Assembly: GCF_900103445.1 (NCBI RefSeq)
Contig: NZ_FNHS01000004.1
Location: 310,001-374,000, forward strand
Origin: Methylobacterium phyllostachyos
Lineage (GTDB): Bacteria; Pseudomonadota; Alphaproteobacteria; Rhizobiales; Beijerinckiaceae
Reading direction: 5' to 3'
Length of the DNA stretch: 64,000 bases
Of this stretch, positions 7,943 through 16,551 are shown one piece after another. The position numbers were made by a program, and so were the translations under genes. Numbering within the stretch: position 1 is the first letter of the stretch; every line of letters begins with the position of its first letter. Below the pieces are notes generated by a model. The model was not told the origin of the DNA, searched no databases, and saw only the letters and a list, made by a program, of their open reading frames with translations.

Positions 7943-9253
7943 CTACATCCGTTGATCGCGAATGCCCGCGAGCAGGAGCGAGGACGAACTCCAGATCACC
8001 AGGAAGCAGAAGAACGTCACGAACAGCGTGTGGCCCCGCTCAGGGTAGAGGCTGTCGGTCGGCAGAACCGGCGGCACGAAGGTCGCCAGGAAGATGTGCT
8101 GCTTGCCGGCCGCGACGCGCGCGCGATCAAACAGCATGTTGGCCGATTCCTCGAGCTTCTCGGCGATCGTCCGCTCGACAAGGAGGCCCTCATACTCGAG
8201 CAGGGCTTCGGTCAGGTTCGTGCCGCCAGCCGCCGCACCGGCGCTCGTCATCTCGTCCTGCAGCGTCTTCATCTGCTGGTCGATGGCCGCGATGTTGGCA
8301 ACAAGGGTCTGGATCGAGCGCGAGCGCTCGTCCAGGCTGGAGCTGCGCAGGACCTGCAGGTCGTTCTCGGCCTTGAGCCTGTCCTTGCGCAGCAGCGTCA
8401 GGGTGGTCAGGGTTCCCTCGGCGGTCTTGATCGGATCGATCACGCCCCACTGGTTGCGGAAGGTCTGCAGGGCGAGGTGCGCCTTGCGCAGGCGTTCCTG
8501 TGCGGTCTGCGCGTCGGCCTGAGCCTGGGCGACCATGTCGGTCTGCGCACGCTTCGAGATGTCGTTGATCAGCGTCTCGGAGCGCGCCACCACCTCGCGG
8601 GCGATGGTCAGGGCATCCTCGGGGGTGAAGGCCCGGACCGACAGGCGGATCACACCCGAGATCGAGTCGATATGCGCCTCGACGTGCTTGCGCCAGTACT
8701 TGGTCAGATCCTCGATCGGGTCGTTCGGATTGTAGCGCGTCCAGAAATCGGCCTCGGGGCGCGAGAATATTTTAGACAGGCCGATGCTTTTCTCCAGAGC
8801 CTCGGCCATGGTCTGGCTGACGATGTAGTCGCGGACGATGAAGCTGTCCTGGCTATTGTGCTTCTGGATCAAGCTCGTGTACTGGCCGAGCGAGATATTT
8901 TCCATCGGCTCGACGTTACCGCGGACCGTAAATTCGGCCTCGGCAATGTACTGATTCGACGCGAAGCCGAACAGGTACAACCCGATCACGAGGGTCGGCA
9001 GCAGCACGAACAGGCTGACGCGGCGGAGAATCCGCGCGCCGTAGCTCGACGTATCTTCCTGACGCGGGCGCAGGCCCGGCAGCCGGTTCCAGTCTAGGCG
9101 CTGGCGTATGGAGGCGGCCAGCGCCCGGGCGCTCCGCTTCTCCGGCACGGGTTGGATCGTCTCCGCGCTCCGCCGCAGCTCGGTCATCGCCGATGCGCCG
9201 AACGTCACGATCTCGCCTTCGCGCGTGTCGTCTTTGACGTCGTCGAAGCTCAT
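7943..9253 (-). CDS. Polysaccharide export inner-membrane protein, KpsE/BexC/Wzz-like
   Basis: A 436-residue polysaccharide co-polymerase/capsule export protein. A cytoplasmic N terminus of about 70 residues leads to TM1 (SLFVLLPTLVIGLYLFGFAS) and the family start motif YIAEAEFTVRG. A long periplasmic region with coiled coil follows (about 220-380, e.g. RLRKAHLALQTFRNQWGVID), then TM2 near the C terminus (FVTFFCFLVIWSSSSLLLAG). KpsE/CtrB/BexC proteins connect ABC-type capsule exporters to the outer-membrane channel. None of those partners (KpsD/M/T-like) is adjacent here, so it acts either with genes elsewhere or in exopolysaccharide chain control. Confidence 0.82.
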   Translation of the reverse strand: MSFDDVKDDTREGEIVTFGASAMTELRRSAETIQPVPEKRSARALAASIRQRLDWNRLPGLRPRQEDTSSYGARILRRVSLFVLLPTLVIGLYLFGFASNQYIAEAEFTVRGNVEPMENISLGQYTSLIQKHNSQDSFIVRDYIVSQTMAEALEKSIGLSKIFSRPEADFWTRYNPNDPIEDLTKYWRKHVEAHIDSISGVIRLSVRAFTPEDALTIAREVVARSETLINDISKRAQTDMVAQAQADAQTAQERLRKAHLALQTFRNQWGVIDPIKTAEGTLTTLTLLRKDRLKAENDLQVLRSSSLDERSRSIQTLVANIAAIDQQMKTLQDEMTSAGAAAGGTNLTEALLEYEGLLVERTIAEKLEESANMLFDRARVAAGKQHIFLATFVPPVLPTDSLYPERGHTLFVTFFCFLVIWSSSSLLLAGIRDQRM

Positions 9254-9435
9254 CCGCTCTTTGTTCCTGGGTCTGCGCCGGTTCCGCCTATGCGGTGACA
9301 GCCGTCCGGCGGCCCCGTACGCGGGTTCCGGAATCCCGTTCTTTTAGGCCCTTTTTATGGCACCCCTCTGCGCCCGCCGGTCCGCGGCGACAGGCGACGT
9401 AGTCCGACCCCGGTATCGCGCCCTAGAGTCTCGAA

Positions 9436-9867
9436 ATGATGACAGAGTCACGCTCACCGGGCGATTCGGATCGCCGCCCTGCCGGCCGCTTGGCCAAGAC
9501 CAAGCTCACCGAGATCGTGGTCGTCTGCGCCAAATGCGCGAAGCGGCAGGGTCTGCGCCCAGCGGCCGTGCGCGCGCTCCTGAAGAAGGCCGGGAAGCAG
9601 GCCACCCGGGACGCATCGGGGAGCCGGAGGAAGCTCCGCATCGTCGAATCGGGCTGCCTCGGCCCGTGCCCGAAGCGCGCCATCGCGGTCGCCACCGGCG
9701 CGAGCCTCGCGGCCGGCCGCGTCATCCTCCTCGACCCCGAAGCCACGCCGGCGGAGGCCCTCGCCACCGTGTTGCATCCTATCCCACCGCGCCGCCCGTC
9801 CCCTGAATTCGGCCCCAATACCGCTCTAGCGGCGGTGGCACATGACGAATCGCCACCGGCCCGCTGA
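9436..9867 (+). CDS. 2Fe-2S thioredoxin-like ferredoxin domain protein
   Basis: A 143-residue soluble protein. It has the cysteine pattern of shethna/thioredoxin-fold 2Fe-2S ferredoxins: C31-x2-C34 (VVVCAKCAKRQG) and C74-x3-C78 (ESGCLGPCPKRAIAV). The stretch between residues 40 and 70 is very basic. The C-terminal about 35 residues are Pro-rich and probably disordered. Two ATG codons lie in a row (9436 and 9439) and no clear ribosome site is visible. The redox partner is unknown; the next gene, hpnL, starts 63 bases downstream. Confidence 0.7.
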   Translation: MMTESRSPGDSDRRPAGRLAKTKLTEIVVVCAKCAKRQGLRPAAVRALLKKAGKQATRDASGSRRKLRIVESGCLGPCPKRAIAVATGASLAAGRVILLDPEATPAEALATVLHPIPPRRPSPEFGPNTALAAVAHDESPPAR

Positions 9868-9930
9868 CCGGCACAACCTGGAGCCACCCCTGGTGCCCGC
9901 TTACCGACGCGCAACGCGCACGCGGCGACC

Positions 9931-10998
9931 GTGAAGGAGGCGCGCAGATCCGGGGAGCGCCGGCTCGTCCGCGCCCTAGTGCGCCGCCTGCCGCTCCTCG
10001 GCACGCTCATCGGGCTCGGCTTTGCGGTCTGGCTCGTGGCCACCAACGACCTCGGAGCCGTGGCCGCGGCATTCGGGCGGATCGGCGTGGCGGGCTTCGT
10101 CGGCGTCACGCTGGTGCGCGCGCTGGTCCTGATCGTGTGCGGGATCGCCTGGGCGCGCATCCTCGACGGGCTGGCCCCGGCCCCGGCCTCGGCCTGCCTG
10201 ATCCTGCGCTTCGTGCGCGAGGGCATCAACGTCCTGCTGCCGGTCGCCTCGGTGGGGGGCGAGGTCCTGGGGGCGCGGCTCCTGACGTTCTGGGGCGTGG
10301 CCGGGTCGCTGGCCGCAGCCTCGGTCCTCGCCGATCTGCTGTTTCAGGTCGGGACCCTTGCCCTGTTCGCGGGTCTCGGGGCCGGACTCCTGAGCCAAAT
10401 CGAAGGGGCGCAAGCCGCCGAGCTCGCCGACTGGACCCTGCGCGTCCTCGCGGTGGCAGCGCTCGCGGTCACGGCCTTCTTCGCGCTCCAGCGAACCGGG
10501 ATCGTGCGGCACGTCGAGGACCGGATCGCGGCGCTGGGCCGGCGCTTCGTGCGCGAGGCCGAGGCCCGCCCGGAGCCGACCCGGCGCATCCAGGGCGCGC
10601 TCGATACGGTCTGGGGTGCGGGTCGGCGGGGACGCCTCGCCCAATCCTGCGCTCTGCACGCGGTGGCATGGCTCCTCGGCGCGGCCGAGGTGCTTGTCGT
10701 CCTGACCTGCATCGGGATCGACCATATCGGCCTCACCGACATCCTGGTGATCGAGGCGCTCAGCCAGGCGATCAAGGCTGCCGCCTTCCTGGTCCCGAGC
10801 GGGCTCGGCGTGCAGGAAGGCGGTCTTGTGTTGGTTTGCGGCCTGTTCGGCATCGATCCCGGGACGGCGATCGCCTTGTCCCTCGCCCGCCGGGTGCCCG
10901 ACGTTGTACTCGGCCTGCCCTCGCTCCTCGTCTGGCAGAACCTCGAAGCGCGCCGCGACGGCGTGCGCCCCACTGCACCGACCTGCGACCGCCCGTGA
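9931..10998 (+). CDS. hpnL: HpnL-type integral membrane protein (flippase-like, hopanoid-associated)
   Basis: A 355-residue polytopic protein of the lysylphosphatidylglycerol synthetase TM-region/HpnL family, with about eight predicted membrane segments (e.g. LLGTLIGLGFAVWLVATNDL). Family marks are REGINVLLPVASVGGEVLGA and IKAAAFLVPSGLGVQEGG. HpnL proteins are encoded with hopanoid genes and are thought to move hopanoids or other lipids; the biochemical role is not settled. The GTG start at 9931 is followed by a strongly basic N terminus. Its TGA stop overlaps the GTG of fliP, so the two are translationally coupled, an unusual pairing. Other hopanoid genes (hpnG, shc) lie at the far end of the window. 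Confidence 0.8.
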   Translation: MKEARRSGERRLVRALVRRLPLLGTLIGLGFAVWLVATNDLGAVAAAFGRIGVAGFVGVTLVRALVLIVCGIAWARILDGLAPAPASACLILRFVREGINVLLPVASVGGEVLGARLLTFWGVAGSLAAASVLADLLFQVGTLALFAGLGAGLLSQIEGAQAAELADWTLRVLAVAALAVTAFFALQRTGIVRHVEDRIAALGRRFVREAEARPEPTRRIQGALDTVWGAGRRGRLAQSCALHAVAWLLGAAEVLVVLTCIGIDHIGLTDILVIEALSQAIKAAAFLVPSGLGVQEGGLVLVCGLFGIDPGTAIALSLARRVPDVVLGLPSLLVWQNLEARRDGVRPTAPTCDRP

Positions 10999-11780
10999 TC
11001 CCGATTCCCGACGTGACAACCGTTTCGACCCACCCTGGCCTGAGGCGATATCTCCGTCCGGGCCTGGCCGCGATCCCGGCGCTCGCCGTCCTGCTGCTCG
11101 CCGCACCGGCTCTGGCCCAGAGCGTCACCCTCGATCTCGGCGCCGGCGGCACCACGGAGCGCGCGCTTCAGCTCGTGGCGCTGATCACCGTCCTGGCGGT
11201 GGCGCCCTCCGTGCTGGTGATGGCTACGGCCTTCACCCGGATCGTCGTGGTGCTCTCGCTCCTGCGCTCGGCGCTGGGAACCCAGACCGCACCCCCGACG
11301 GCGGTGCTCGTGAGCCTCGCGCTGTTCCTCACCGCGTTCGTGATGGCGCCCACCGGCCGGGCGGCCTACAGCGCCGGGATCGAGCCCTTGATCGCCGGGC
11401 GGATCACCCAGACCCAGGCCTTCGAGCGCGCCTCGGCGCCGTTCAAGACCTTCATGCTGAAGAACGTCCGCGAGAAGGACCTCAAGCTGTTCCTCGACCT
11501 CGCGAAGGTGCCCACGCCGAAGGGCCCGGAGGATGTCGGCCTCGAGATCGTCACCCCGGCCTTCATGATCTCGGAGTTGCGGCGCGCTTTCGAGATCGGC
11601 TTCCTGCTGTTCATCCCGTTCCTGATCATCGACCTCGTGGTCGCCTCGGTGCTGATGGCGATCGGCATGATGATGCTGCCCCCCGCGACGGTCTCGCTAC
11701 CCTTCAAGCTGATCTTCTTCGTGCTGGTCGATGGATGGACCCTGGTGGCGGGCTCGCTGGTGCAGAGCTACGGCGGATAG
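10995..11780 (+). CDS. fliP: Flagellar export gate protein FliP
   Basis: FliP is a core membrane subunit of the flagellar type III export gate. A cleavable signal peptide (IPALAVLLLAAPALA) is followed by the conserved core: ITVLAVAPSVLVMATAFTRI, LLRSALGTQTAPPTAVLVSL, MISELRRAFEIGFLLFIPFL and PPATVSLPFKLIFFVLVDGW. The length is 261 residues from GTG 10995, which overlaps the hpnL stop as GTGA; GTG 11013 would give 255 residues and is equally possible. The partners FliQ, FliR and FlhB are not in the window. Confidence 0.93.
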   Translation: MIPIPDVTTVSTHPGLRRYLRPGLAAIPALAVLLLAAPALAQSVTLDLGAGGTTERALQLVALITVLAVAPSVLVMATAFTRIVVVLSLLRSALGTQTAPPTAVLVSLALFLTAFVMAPTGRAAYSAGIEPLIAGRITQTQAFERASAPFKTFMLKNVREKDLKLFLDLAKVPTPKGPEDVGLEIVTPAFMISELRRAFEIGFLLFIPFLIIDLVVASVLMAIGMMMLPPATVSLPFKLIFFVLVDGWTLVAGSLVQSYGG

Positions 11781-11798
11781 GATCGCCTGGACCGGCGC

Positions 11799-12263
11799 TC
11801 AGTTCTCCACGACGCGCACCCGCGCGAAACCCTCGTCGGGCGTTGGCGGAGCGAACAGGCGGTCGACCGAGCGGATGCTGGCCTCGGGCACGCGGCGGTC
11901 CTCGGCACGTTGACGGTTCCGCTCCAGGGCGACCAGGAGCGGCGTGCGGATCCAGACGGCCTCGACCGCGACCTTGTGGGATCGGGCCAACGCGATGATC
12001 GGGGCGCGATGCCGCGCACCGGGCAGCGCAGCGTCGACATAGACCGTGCCGGACTCCGACGTCTGCCGGGCGATCCAGCTGGATTTGCCCGCCCCCTGCA
12101 GGCCGCAGACGATCACCAGCCGCGCGACGGATCCGGCCTCCAGCCACCGGCGCAGCGTCTCGAGGGCGCAGCGCCAGGCTTCGGCATTCCGCTCCGGCGT
12201 CCAGACGCGGCCCGCTCCGGTCTCCAGAAAGGCGTCCGGATCGATGATACGGGTCCCGCTCAT
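11799..12263 (-). CDS. Small P-loop kinase/ATPase (zeta-toxin or PNK-like fold)
   Basis: A 154-residue P-loop protein with Walker A at residues 54-61 (GLQGAGKS, in VIVCGLQGAGKSSWIARQ) and a kinase-like second half (VYVDAALPGARHRAPIIALA, then VWIRTPLLVALERNRQRAED). The pattern resembles AAA_33/zeta-like small-molecule or nucleic-acid kinases. The substrate is unknown. Its ATG overlaps the TGA of the large TPR gene as ATGA, so both are probably translated together. No antitoxin-like partner is next to it, which argues against a toxin role. Confidence 0.65.
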   Translation of the reverse strand: MSGTRIIDPDAFLETGAGRVWTPERNAEAWRCALETLRRWLEAGSVARLVIVCGLQGAGKSSWIARQTSESGTVYVDAALPGARHRAPIIALARSHKVAVEAVWIRTPLLVALERNRQRAEDRRVPEASIRSVDRLFAPPTPDEGFARVRVVEN

Positions 12264-15200
12264 CCGGGCGGCGGGGTTCCGGCTCCGGCGTTGCTCTGCT
12301 GCTCGCCGGCCGCCTGCGCCGGACCGCCGGGGGCCGCCGGCTTGCCCCGGTCAGGGGCGGCGGCGTCCGGGTAGCGCTTGCGGTACTCTGCCAGGAAGGC
12401 CGAGAGCGTCTCGGCCTTCGTGGCGCGGGCCGCGACGGCGCGGAAGCCCGGGGCGCGGGTCGGATCAGCCCCTGTGAGCAGCGCGAAGGTGCGCGCGTCC
12501 GGGCTTGCCGCCATCGCCTCGGAGAACTTCGCCTTGAGGCGTTCCAGACCGATCGTTTCGCCCGCCAGATCGTAGGCGATCGCGGCGCGGATGGCGTCGG
12601 CCCGGGACTGGTCGTCCAGGGGCTGGCCGGTGCGCCACACCTCGCCGAGCAGCGCCTCGTGCGTCTCGCCGGCTTCGCGCCAGCGCCGGGCACCCCAGAA
12701 GATATCGGCCCGCAGGCGCTCGATATCGGGACCGCTCTCCCCCTCAAGCGTCTCCAGGGCGAGATCGGTGCGGGTTAGGTCCGACAGGGCGCGAGCGCGG
12801 ATCAGACCGCGGGCGCGCCTCAGCTCGTGCGGCAGCTCGGGCAGCTCGGTGGCGTCGAGGACCTTGAGCGCCTGCAACGGCTTGTCGTCCATCAGCCGCA
12901 CCGTTGCGAGCCGTGCCGCGACGGCGGAGCGGGCCGGCCCGTTGAGCCGGTTGTCGATCTGGTACTGCAGGAGGTCGGCGGCGGGTTCGAGGAGGTCGAG
13001 GCTCACGAGTCGGTCGGCGAGCCGGCGCACCACCTCGTCGCCACGGCGCCCGATCGGGCTCAGCTCCCGGAAATCGAAGAACAAAGCCACGGCCTCGACT
13101 CCGGGCAGCGCGTCGCCCTTGTCGGTCAGATACAGGTTCTCGAAGGCCGTTTGCGCCTCGCGGGTGAGCGCCGCCGAGCTGTCCGCGTTCGGCGCGAACG
13201 CGTTGGCCCGGCGTACCGCCGCGAAGGCCTCGCGCCACCGGCCGGCACTGAGATTGAGGCGCGCGAGGCCGGCGGTGATGCCGTCCTCGACCGCGCCGCC
13301 ATGCCAGATCATGGCGAGGCGTTCCAGCCGCTCGATCGCGGCGTCGGCGCTCAGCTTTCCGGCAGCCCGGGCCAGCAGCGTACCCCGCAGGCTCGCCTCG
13401 ACCGAAACCGGGCGGACCGCGACCGTTTCCAGGCGGGCATAGGAATCGAGCGCCGCCTCGATCTGACCCGTCGCCTCGGAGACGCGGGCGCGGACCAGGG
13501 CCAGCCGGTCGCGGATCCAGGCCGGCAGGTCCCGGGCGTCCTCGGCACGGGCGGCGGCGGTCTCGGCATCGCCATTCTCGATCGCCGATTCCGCCGCGGT
13601 GGCGCGGATCGTCTGCGCGAGATCGGCGGGATAGCCCTCGGCGAGCGGCAGGACCTTGAGAAAGCCGGTCTCGGCGGCCTTCCAGTCCCCGGCGCCGGCC
13701 GCCGCCATCGCCCGCCACAGCGCGCCTTCCGCATCCCCGCTCAGGACCGGGACGGACAGCGCCTTCAGCGCCTCCGCGTTCCGCCCCATCCGCACCAGCG
13801 CGAGGCCCCGCAGCAGGGCGGTGTTGCGCTGGCCGGCCAGCAGCGGATCCTCGGCGGCCGCAGTCTCGAGGGCCGCTAGACCTTCGGGATCGAGTCCGTT
13901 GGCCAGATAGGCCCGCGCGAGCGCCAGCCGCGCCGGGCCGCGCTCGGCGGGCACCGAAGCGGCATCCGCATTGAGGAGCCCGCGCAGGGTATCGCGGACA
14001 TTTCCGGTTCGCGCCCGGTCCCAGGCCTCCGGCGCGACGGCGAGCATGCCCGTGTCGGCGAGGACCTCCTCGGTCTTGCGCGCGGTCGCGGAGGCGGCGA
14101 GGCCGCCCGCCCGGCCGATCGTCACGGCATCGAGTTCGGGCCGCACCACGAGATCGTCGGCGCTGGCGAGCACCGCGAGCCCGTGTCGGCTCGGCAGGAT
14201 CTCGAAATCCACGAAGCGCCGGTTCTTCGGATTGCCCACGGGGCGCTGGGCGGCCGAGGTAACCACCGCGATGCGCTCGCCATCGAGATCGAGCCACGTC
14301 GCCGAGCCCGGCCGCGGCAAGCCGAGCGAGACAGCAATGCGACCCGACGGATCGGGCTTGCGCACAGGATCGATCGTGTCGCTCGCGCTCAGGGTGTCGC
14401 CAGCCGAGAGTTCCCATCCGGACCCACTCTCGGTGGATACCGCGTTGAGATCGATCAGCCGGCCCTGCGGCACCGCGAAGCGGACGATTGTCAGCGGTCC
14501 GGTCCGGGTTTGCGTCCCTACTGGAACGAGGCCCTGCCCACCCTTCGATGGGGTAACCGGCTCGGCGGTTTCGAAGGCGAGCGTGGCCACGCCGCCGCGC
14601 TCGAACAGTACGGCGGGCGGCAGGGTGCGAAACGGGAAGACGGCACCGGACCCCGCCTGGCGCTTCGGCGGCGCCTCGGCAGCACGACCGGGACCCGTTG
14701 CGGCTTCGGCTGGAGCCGGCGGCGCGGATGTCGGGATGGTCGGCGGGGGGGCCGCCGGCTCTGGCCGTGCGGGCCCGGGCACCTCGACGACGGTCTTGGC
14801 GGGCTCCGGCGGCTTGCGTCGGACCGCGTCGAGGATCATCGCGTCGTCGTCGCGATCGGTGCCGATCCTGAATCCGTCCGCAGGAGTGACCAGCAGGCTC
14901 GCAGAAGTTGCGTCCGTCTCCGTCGCCAGTTTGGCAATCCCGGGGCGCGGGCGCCCGCGGGTTTCCCCCGGGTCGATGGTCCAGGCCCCGACGATCCGCA
15001 GCCGCGTCGTGGAGCCCTCGGTGGTCACGGTCGTGACAGCCTCCGGGGGCAGGCGCAGCGACAGGCGGGTCAAGGTCGGGAGGAGCGCGAGTTCCAGTGG
15101 CAGCGGCTTGCGCACCGGCTCGGGGATGCGGGCCTTGAGCGCCTCCTCGGCGGCCCTCGCCCGGCGTGCGAGGTCGGCCACCACCTCGGGCGGCAGCGGC

Positions 15201-15634
15201 GGTGGCAGGCCGGACCATCCCTCCGGCAGCAGATCCACGAACACGCGCTCGCCGGCCGATTGCAGGTTGACCCGGTAAGGCCGCTGCAAGGCGACCCGCA
15301 GCCCGGTTCCGTCCGGGTCGCGCCGGACGCTCGAGACGTAGGCGGGCATCTCCTCGGCCAGACGCTCGGGACCGGGGGCGACGCGCTCCCCGTAGCCGAT
15401 CAGCAGCACGCCGCCGGCGAGCTTGGTCTTGACCGAGACGGGCTTGTCGAAGGTGAGCACGATGCGGCCGTAGCCGCCGGGACCGTTGCCGGTCTCACCA
15501 CCCTTTGCGCCGATGAGCTTGGCGGCCAGCGCCGGATCGACAGCCGCCAGCAGGGCGATCAACGGCAGCGAGGCGCGCAACAGCCGCGCCCCGATCCCTC
15601 GACCGATCCGGGGTCGCCCACCCTCCGATCCCAT
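12260..15634 (-). CDS. Large secreted TPR protein with AMIN-like N terminus
   Basis: A protein of about 1,124 residues. It has a signal peptide (LRASLPLIALLAAVDPALA) and an AMIN-like beta domain (about 45-140; GRIVLTFDKPVSVKTKLAGG). A long Pro/Ala-rich linker (about 280-350) is followed by more beta-rich sequence. The C-terminal half (about 550-1100) is alpha-helical with TPR-like repeats (LALARAYLANGLDPEGLAAL, LARLNLSAGRWREAFAAVRR). ATG 15634 gives a compact signal peptide; ATG 15706 would add 24 residues. Large TPR proteins encoded among rhizobial flagellar genes suggest a motility or envelope role, but this is inference. A CtrA-type box lies upstream. Confidence 0.75.
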   Translation of the reverse strand: MGSEGGRPRIGRGIGARLLRASLPLIALLAAVDPALAAKLIGAKGGETGNGPGGYGRIVLTFDKPVSVKTKLAGGVLLIGYGERVAPGPERLAEEMPAYVSSVRRDPDGTGLRVALQRPYRVNLQSAGERVFVDLLPEGWSGLPPPLPPEVVADLARRARAAEEALKARIPEPVRKPLPLELALLPTLTRLSLRLPPEAVTTVTTEGSTTRLRIVGAWTIDPGETRGRPRPGIAKLATETDATSASLLVTPADGFRIGTDRDDDAMILDAVRRKPPEPAKTVVEVPGPARPEPAAPPPTIPTSAPPAPAEAATGPGRAAEAPPKRQAGSGAVFPFRTLPPAVLFERGGVATLAFETAEPVTPSKGGQGLVPVGTQTRTGPLTIVRFAVPQGRLIDLNAVSTESGSGWELSAGDTLSASDTIDPVRKPDPSGRIAVSLGLPRPGSATWLDLDGERIAVVTSAAQRPVGNPKNRRFVDFEILPSRHGLAVLASADDLVVRPELDAVTIGRAGGLAASATARKTEEVLADTGMLAVAPEAWDRARTGNVRDTLRGLLNADAASVPAERGPARLALARAYLANGLDPEGLAALETAAAEDPLLAGQRNTALLRGLALVRMGRNAEALKALSVPVLSGDAEGALWRAMAAAGAGDWKAAETGFLKVLPLAEGYPADLAQTIRATAAESAIENGDAETAAARAEDARDLPAWIRDRLALVRARVSEATGQIEAALDSYARLETVAVRPVSVEASLRGTLLARAAGKLSADAAIERLERLAMIWHGGAVEDGITAGLARLNLSAGRWREAFAAVRRANAFAPNADSSAALTREAQTAFENLYLTDKGDALPGVEAVALFFDFRELSPIGRRGDEVVRRLADRLVSLDLLEPAADLLQYQIDNRLNGPARSAVAARLATVRLMDDKPLQALKVLDATELPELPHELRRARGLIRARALSDLTRTDLALETLEGESGPDIERLRADIFWGARRWREAGETHEALLGEVWRTGQPLDDQSRADAIRAAIAYDLAGETIGLERLKAKFSEAMAASPDARTFALLTGADPTRAPGFRAVAARATKAETLSAFLAEYRKRYPDAAAPDRGKPAAPGGPAQAAGEQQSNAGAGTPPPG

Positions 15635-15721
15635 TGCCTCGCCGATCCGATCCCGGCGCGCGGCACCGGCAGGGCCGCGGCGCGCGGCGCCACATGTCGC
15701 GGCCATCCTGCGGTGGGGCCA

Positions 15722-15737
15722 CTAACGCGGCCTTAAC
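15722..15737 (-). promoter_or_regulatory. CtrA-type box upstream of the TPR protein gene
   Basis: CTAACGCGGCCTTAAC reads as CTAA-N7-TTAAC, one mismatch from the CtrA consensus. It lies between the ialB-like gene and the TPR gene, 15-90 bases upstream of the latter depending on its start. Together with the box at fliF this suggests that the TPR gene belongs to the CtrA regulon. Binding is inferred. Confidence 0.5.
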
Positions 15738-15769
15738 CGTAACCCGCAAATCGACCGGATCGCCGCGCG

Positions 15770-16444
15770 TCAGCCGCTCAGGGCGACGGCCCGGTCGAGG
15801 GCCTGTCCGAACCCCTCCAGCGGGACCGTGATCGTAGCGTCGTCGCTGCTGCCGGACTTATGACCGATCACGAACAGCTTCTTGGCGGTCCGCATGCCGT
15901 CGATGGCGAGGGTCGGGAAGCTGATCGGCACGAAGCAGCCGTCCGGTCCGCAGGCGGTGTAGGGCGCGCCCTTGCCGAGCGTCTGCTCGTCCAGCTTGAA
16001 GCTGATGCCCGGCTCGATCGAGAGGCCGAAGGGCATCAGCACGATCCCCTCGGCGCGCCCGTCCTTCGGCGTTTGGAGTTCGATGCCGAACTTGCGCCGG
16101 CCCGTCTGCGAATCACCCTGCGACTGGGCGACGATGCAGATGATCTTCTCGCCGGGATGCGTGCAGGTCATGGACCAGTCGCCGTAGCTTTCGGTCACGG
16201 TGCTCGCGCCCGTCGGCCAAGCGGCATGGGCCGGCACCGGCGCGGCGGCCGGCGTCGCCTCCGCCGCGGGCTTGGCCGCAGGCTTCGGGGCGGGCTTGGG
16301 CTTGGGCTTCGGCCGGGCCTTGTGCGGCGCTTCGGACGGGGCGGCCTCCGGCTCGGCATCCTGAGCGCGCGGCGCCGCCAGCGGAACGGCGAGCAGCAGC
16401 GTGACGGTCAGGCTGGAGCGCAGGAGCGCGCGAATCGTCGGCAT
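15770..16444 (-). CDS. Invasion-associated locus B (IalB) family periplasmic protein
   Basis: A 224-residue secreted protein. The signal peptide is RALLRSSLTVTLLLAVPLAA, followed by a Lys/Pro/Ala-rich linker of repeated KPKPKPAPKPAAKPAA type (about 40-75). The IalB domain starts at YGDWSMTCTHPGEKIICIVA and contains the typical GIVLMPFGLSIEPGI and YTACGPDGCFVPI. IalB-like proteins are common in Hyphomicrobiales; in Bartonella one affects red-cell invasion, but in free-living relatives the role is unknown. ATG 16444 is chosen over one 22 codons upstream because the signal peptide follows it directly. Its stop lies 33 bases before the CtrA-type box of the next gene. Confidence 0.85.
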   Translation of the reverse strand: MPTIRALLRSSLTVTLLLAVPLAAPRAQDAEPEAAPSEAPHKARPKPKPKPAPKPAAKPAAEATPAAAPVPAHAAWPTGASTVTESYGDWSMTCTHPGEKIICIVAQSQGDSQTGRRKFGIELQTPKDGRAEGIVLMPFGLSIEPGISFKLDEQTLGKGAPYTACGPDGCFVPISFPTLAIDGMRTAKKLFVIGHKSGSSDDATITVPLEGFGQALDRAVALSG

Positions 16445-16551
16445 GGAATCAACAACCCCCGGGGCCATGGAACGGCAGAGCCGCCTAAAGCCCCAGCGGG
16501 GATGACGCAAATTCTCCGCCCTGGCCGAAGCCGGCAGCCTGGGCCGGATCC

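Noticed and set aside
11799..12263. Zeta toxin identity for the small P-loop kinase
   Set aside because: The Walker A and kinase fold are compatible, but there is no adjacent antitoxin and the gene is coupled to a secreted protein gene.
13971..15736. Long plus-strand frames opposite the TPR gene
   Set aside because: Their translations are rich in Arg, Ser, Pro and Gly, while the minus frame has a signal peptide and TPR-like repeats with normal composition.
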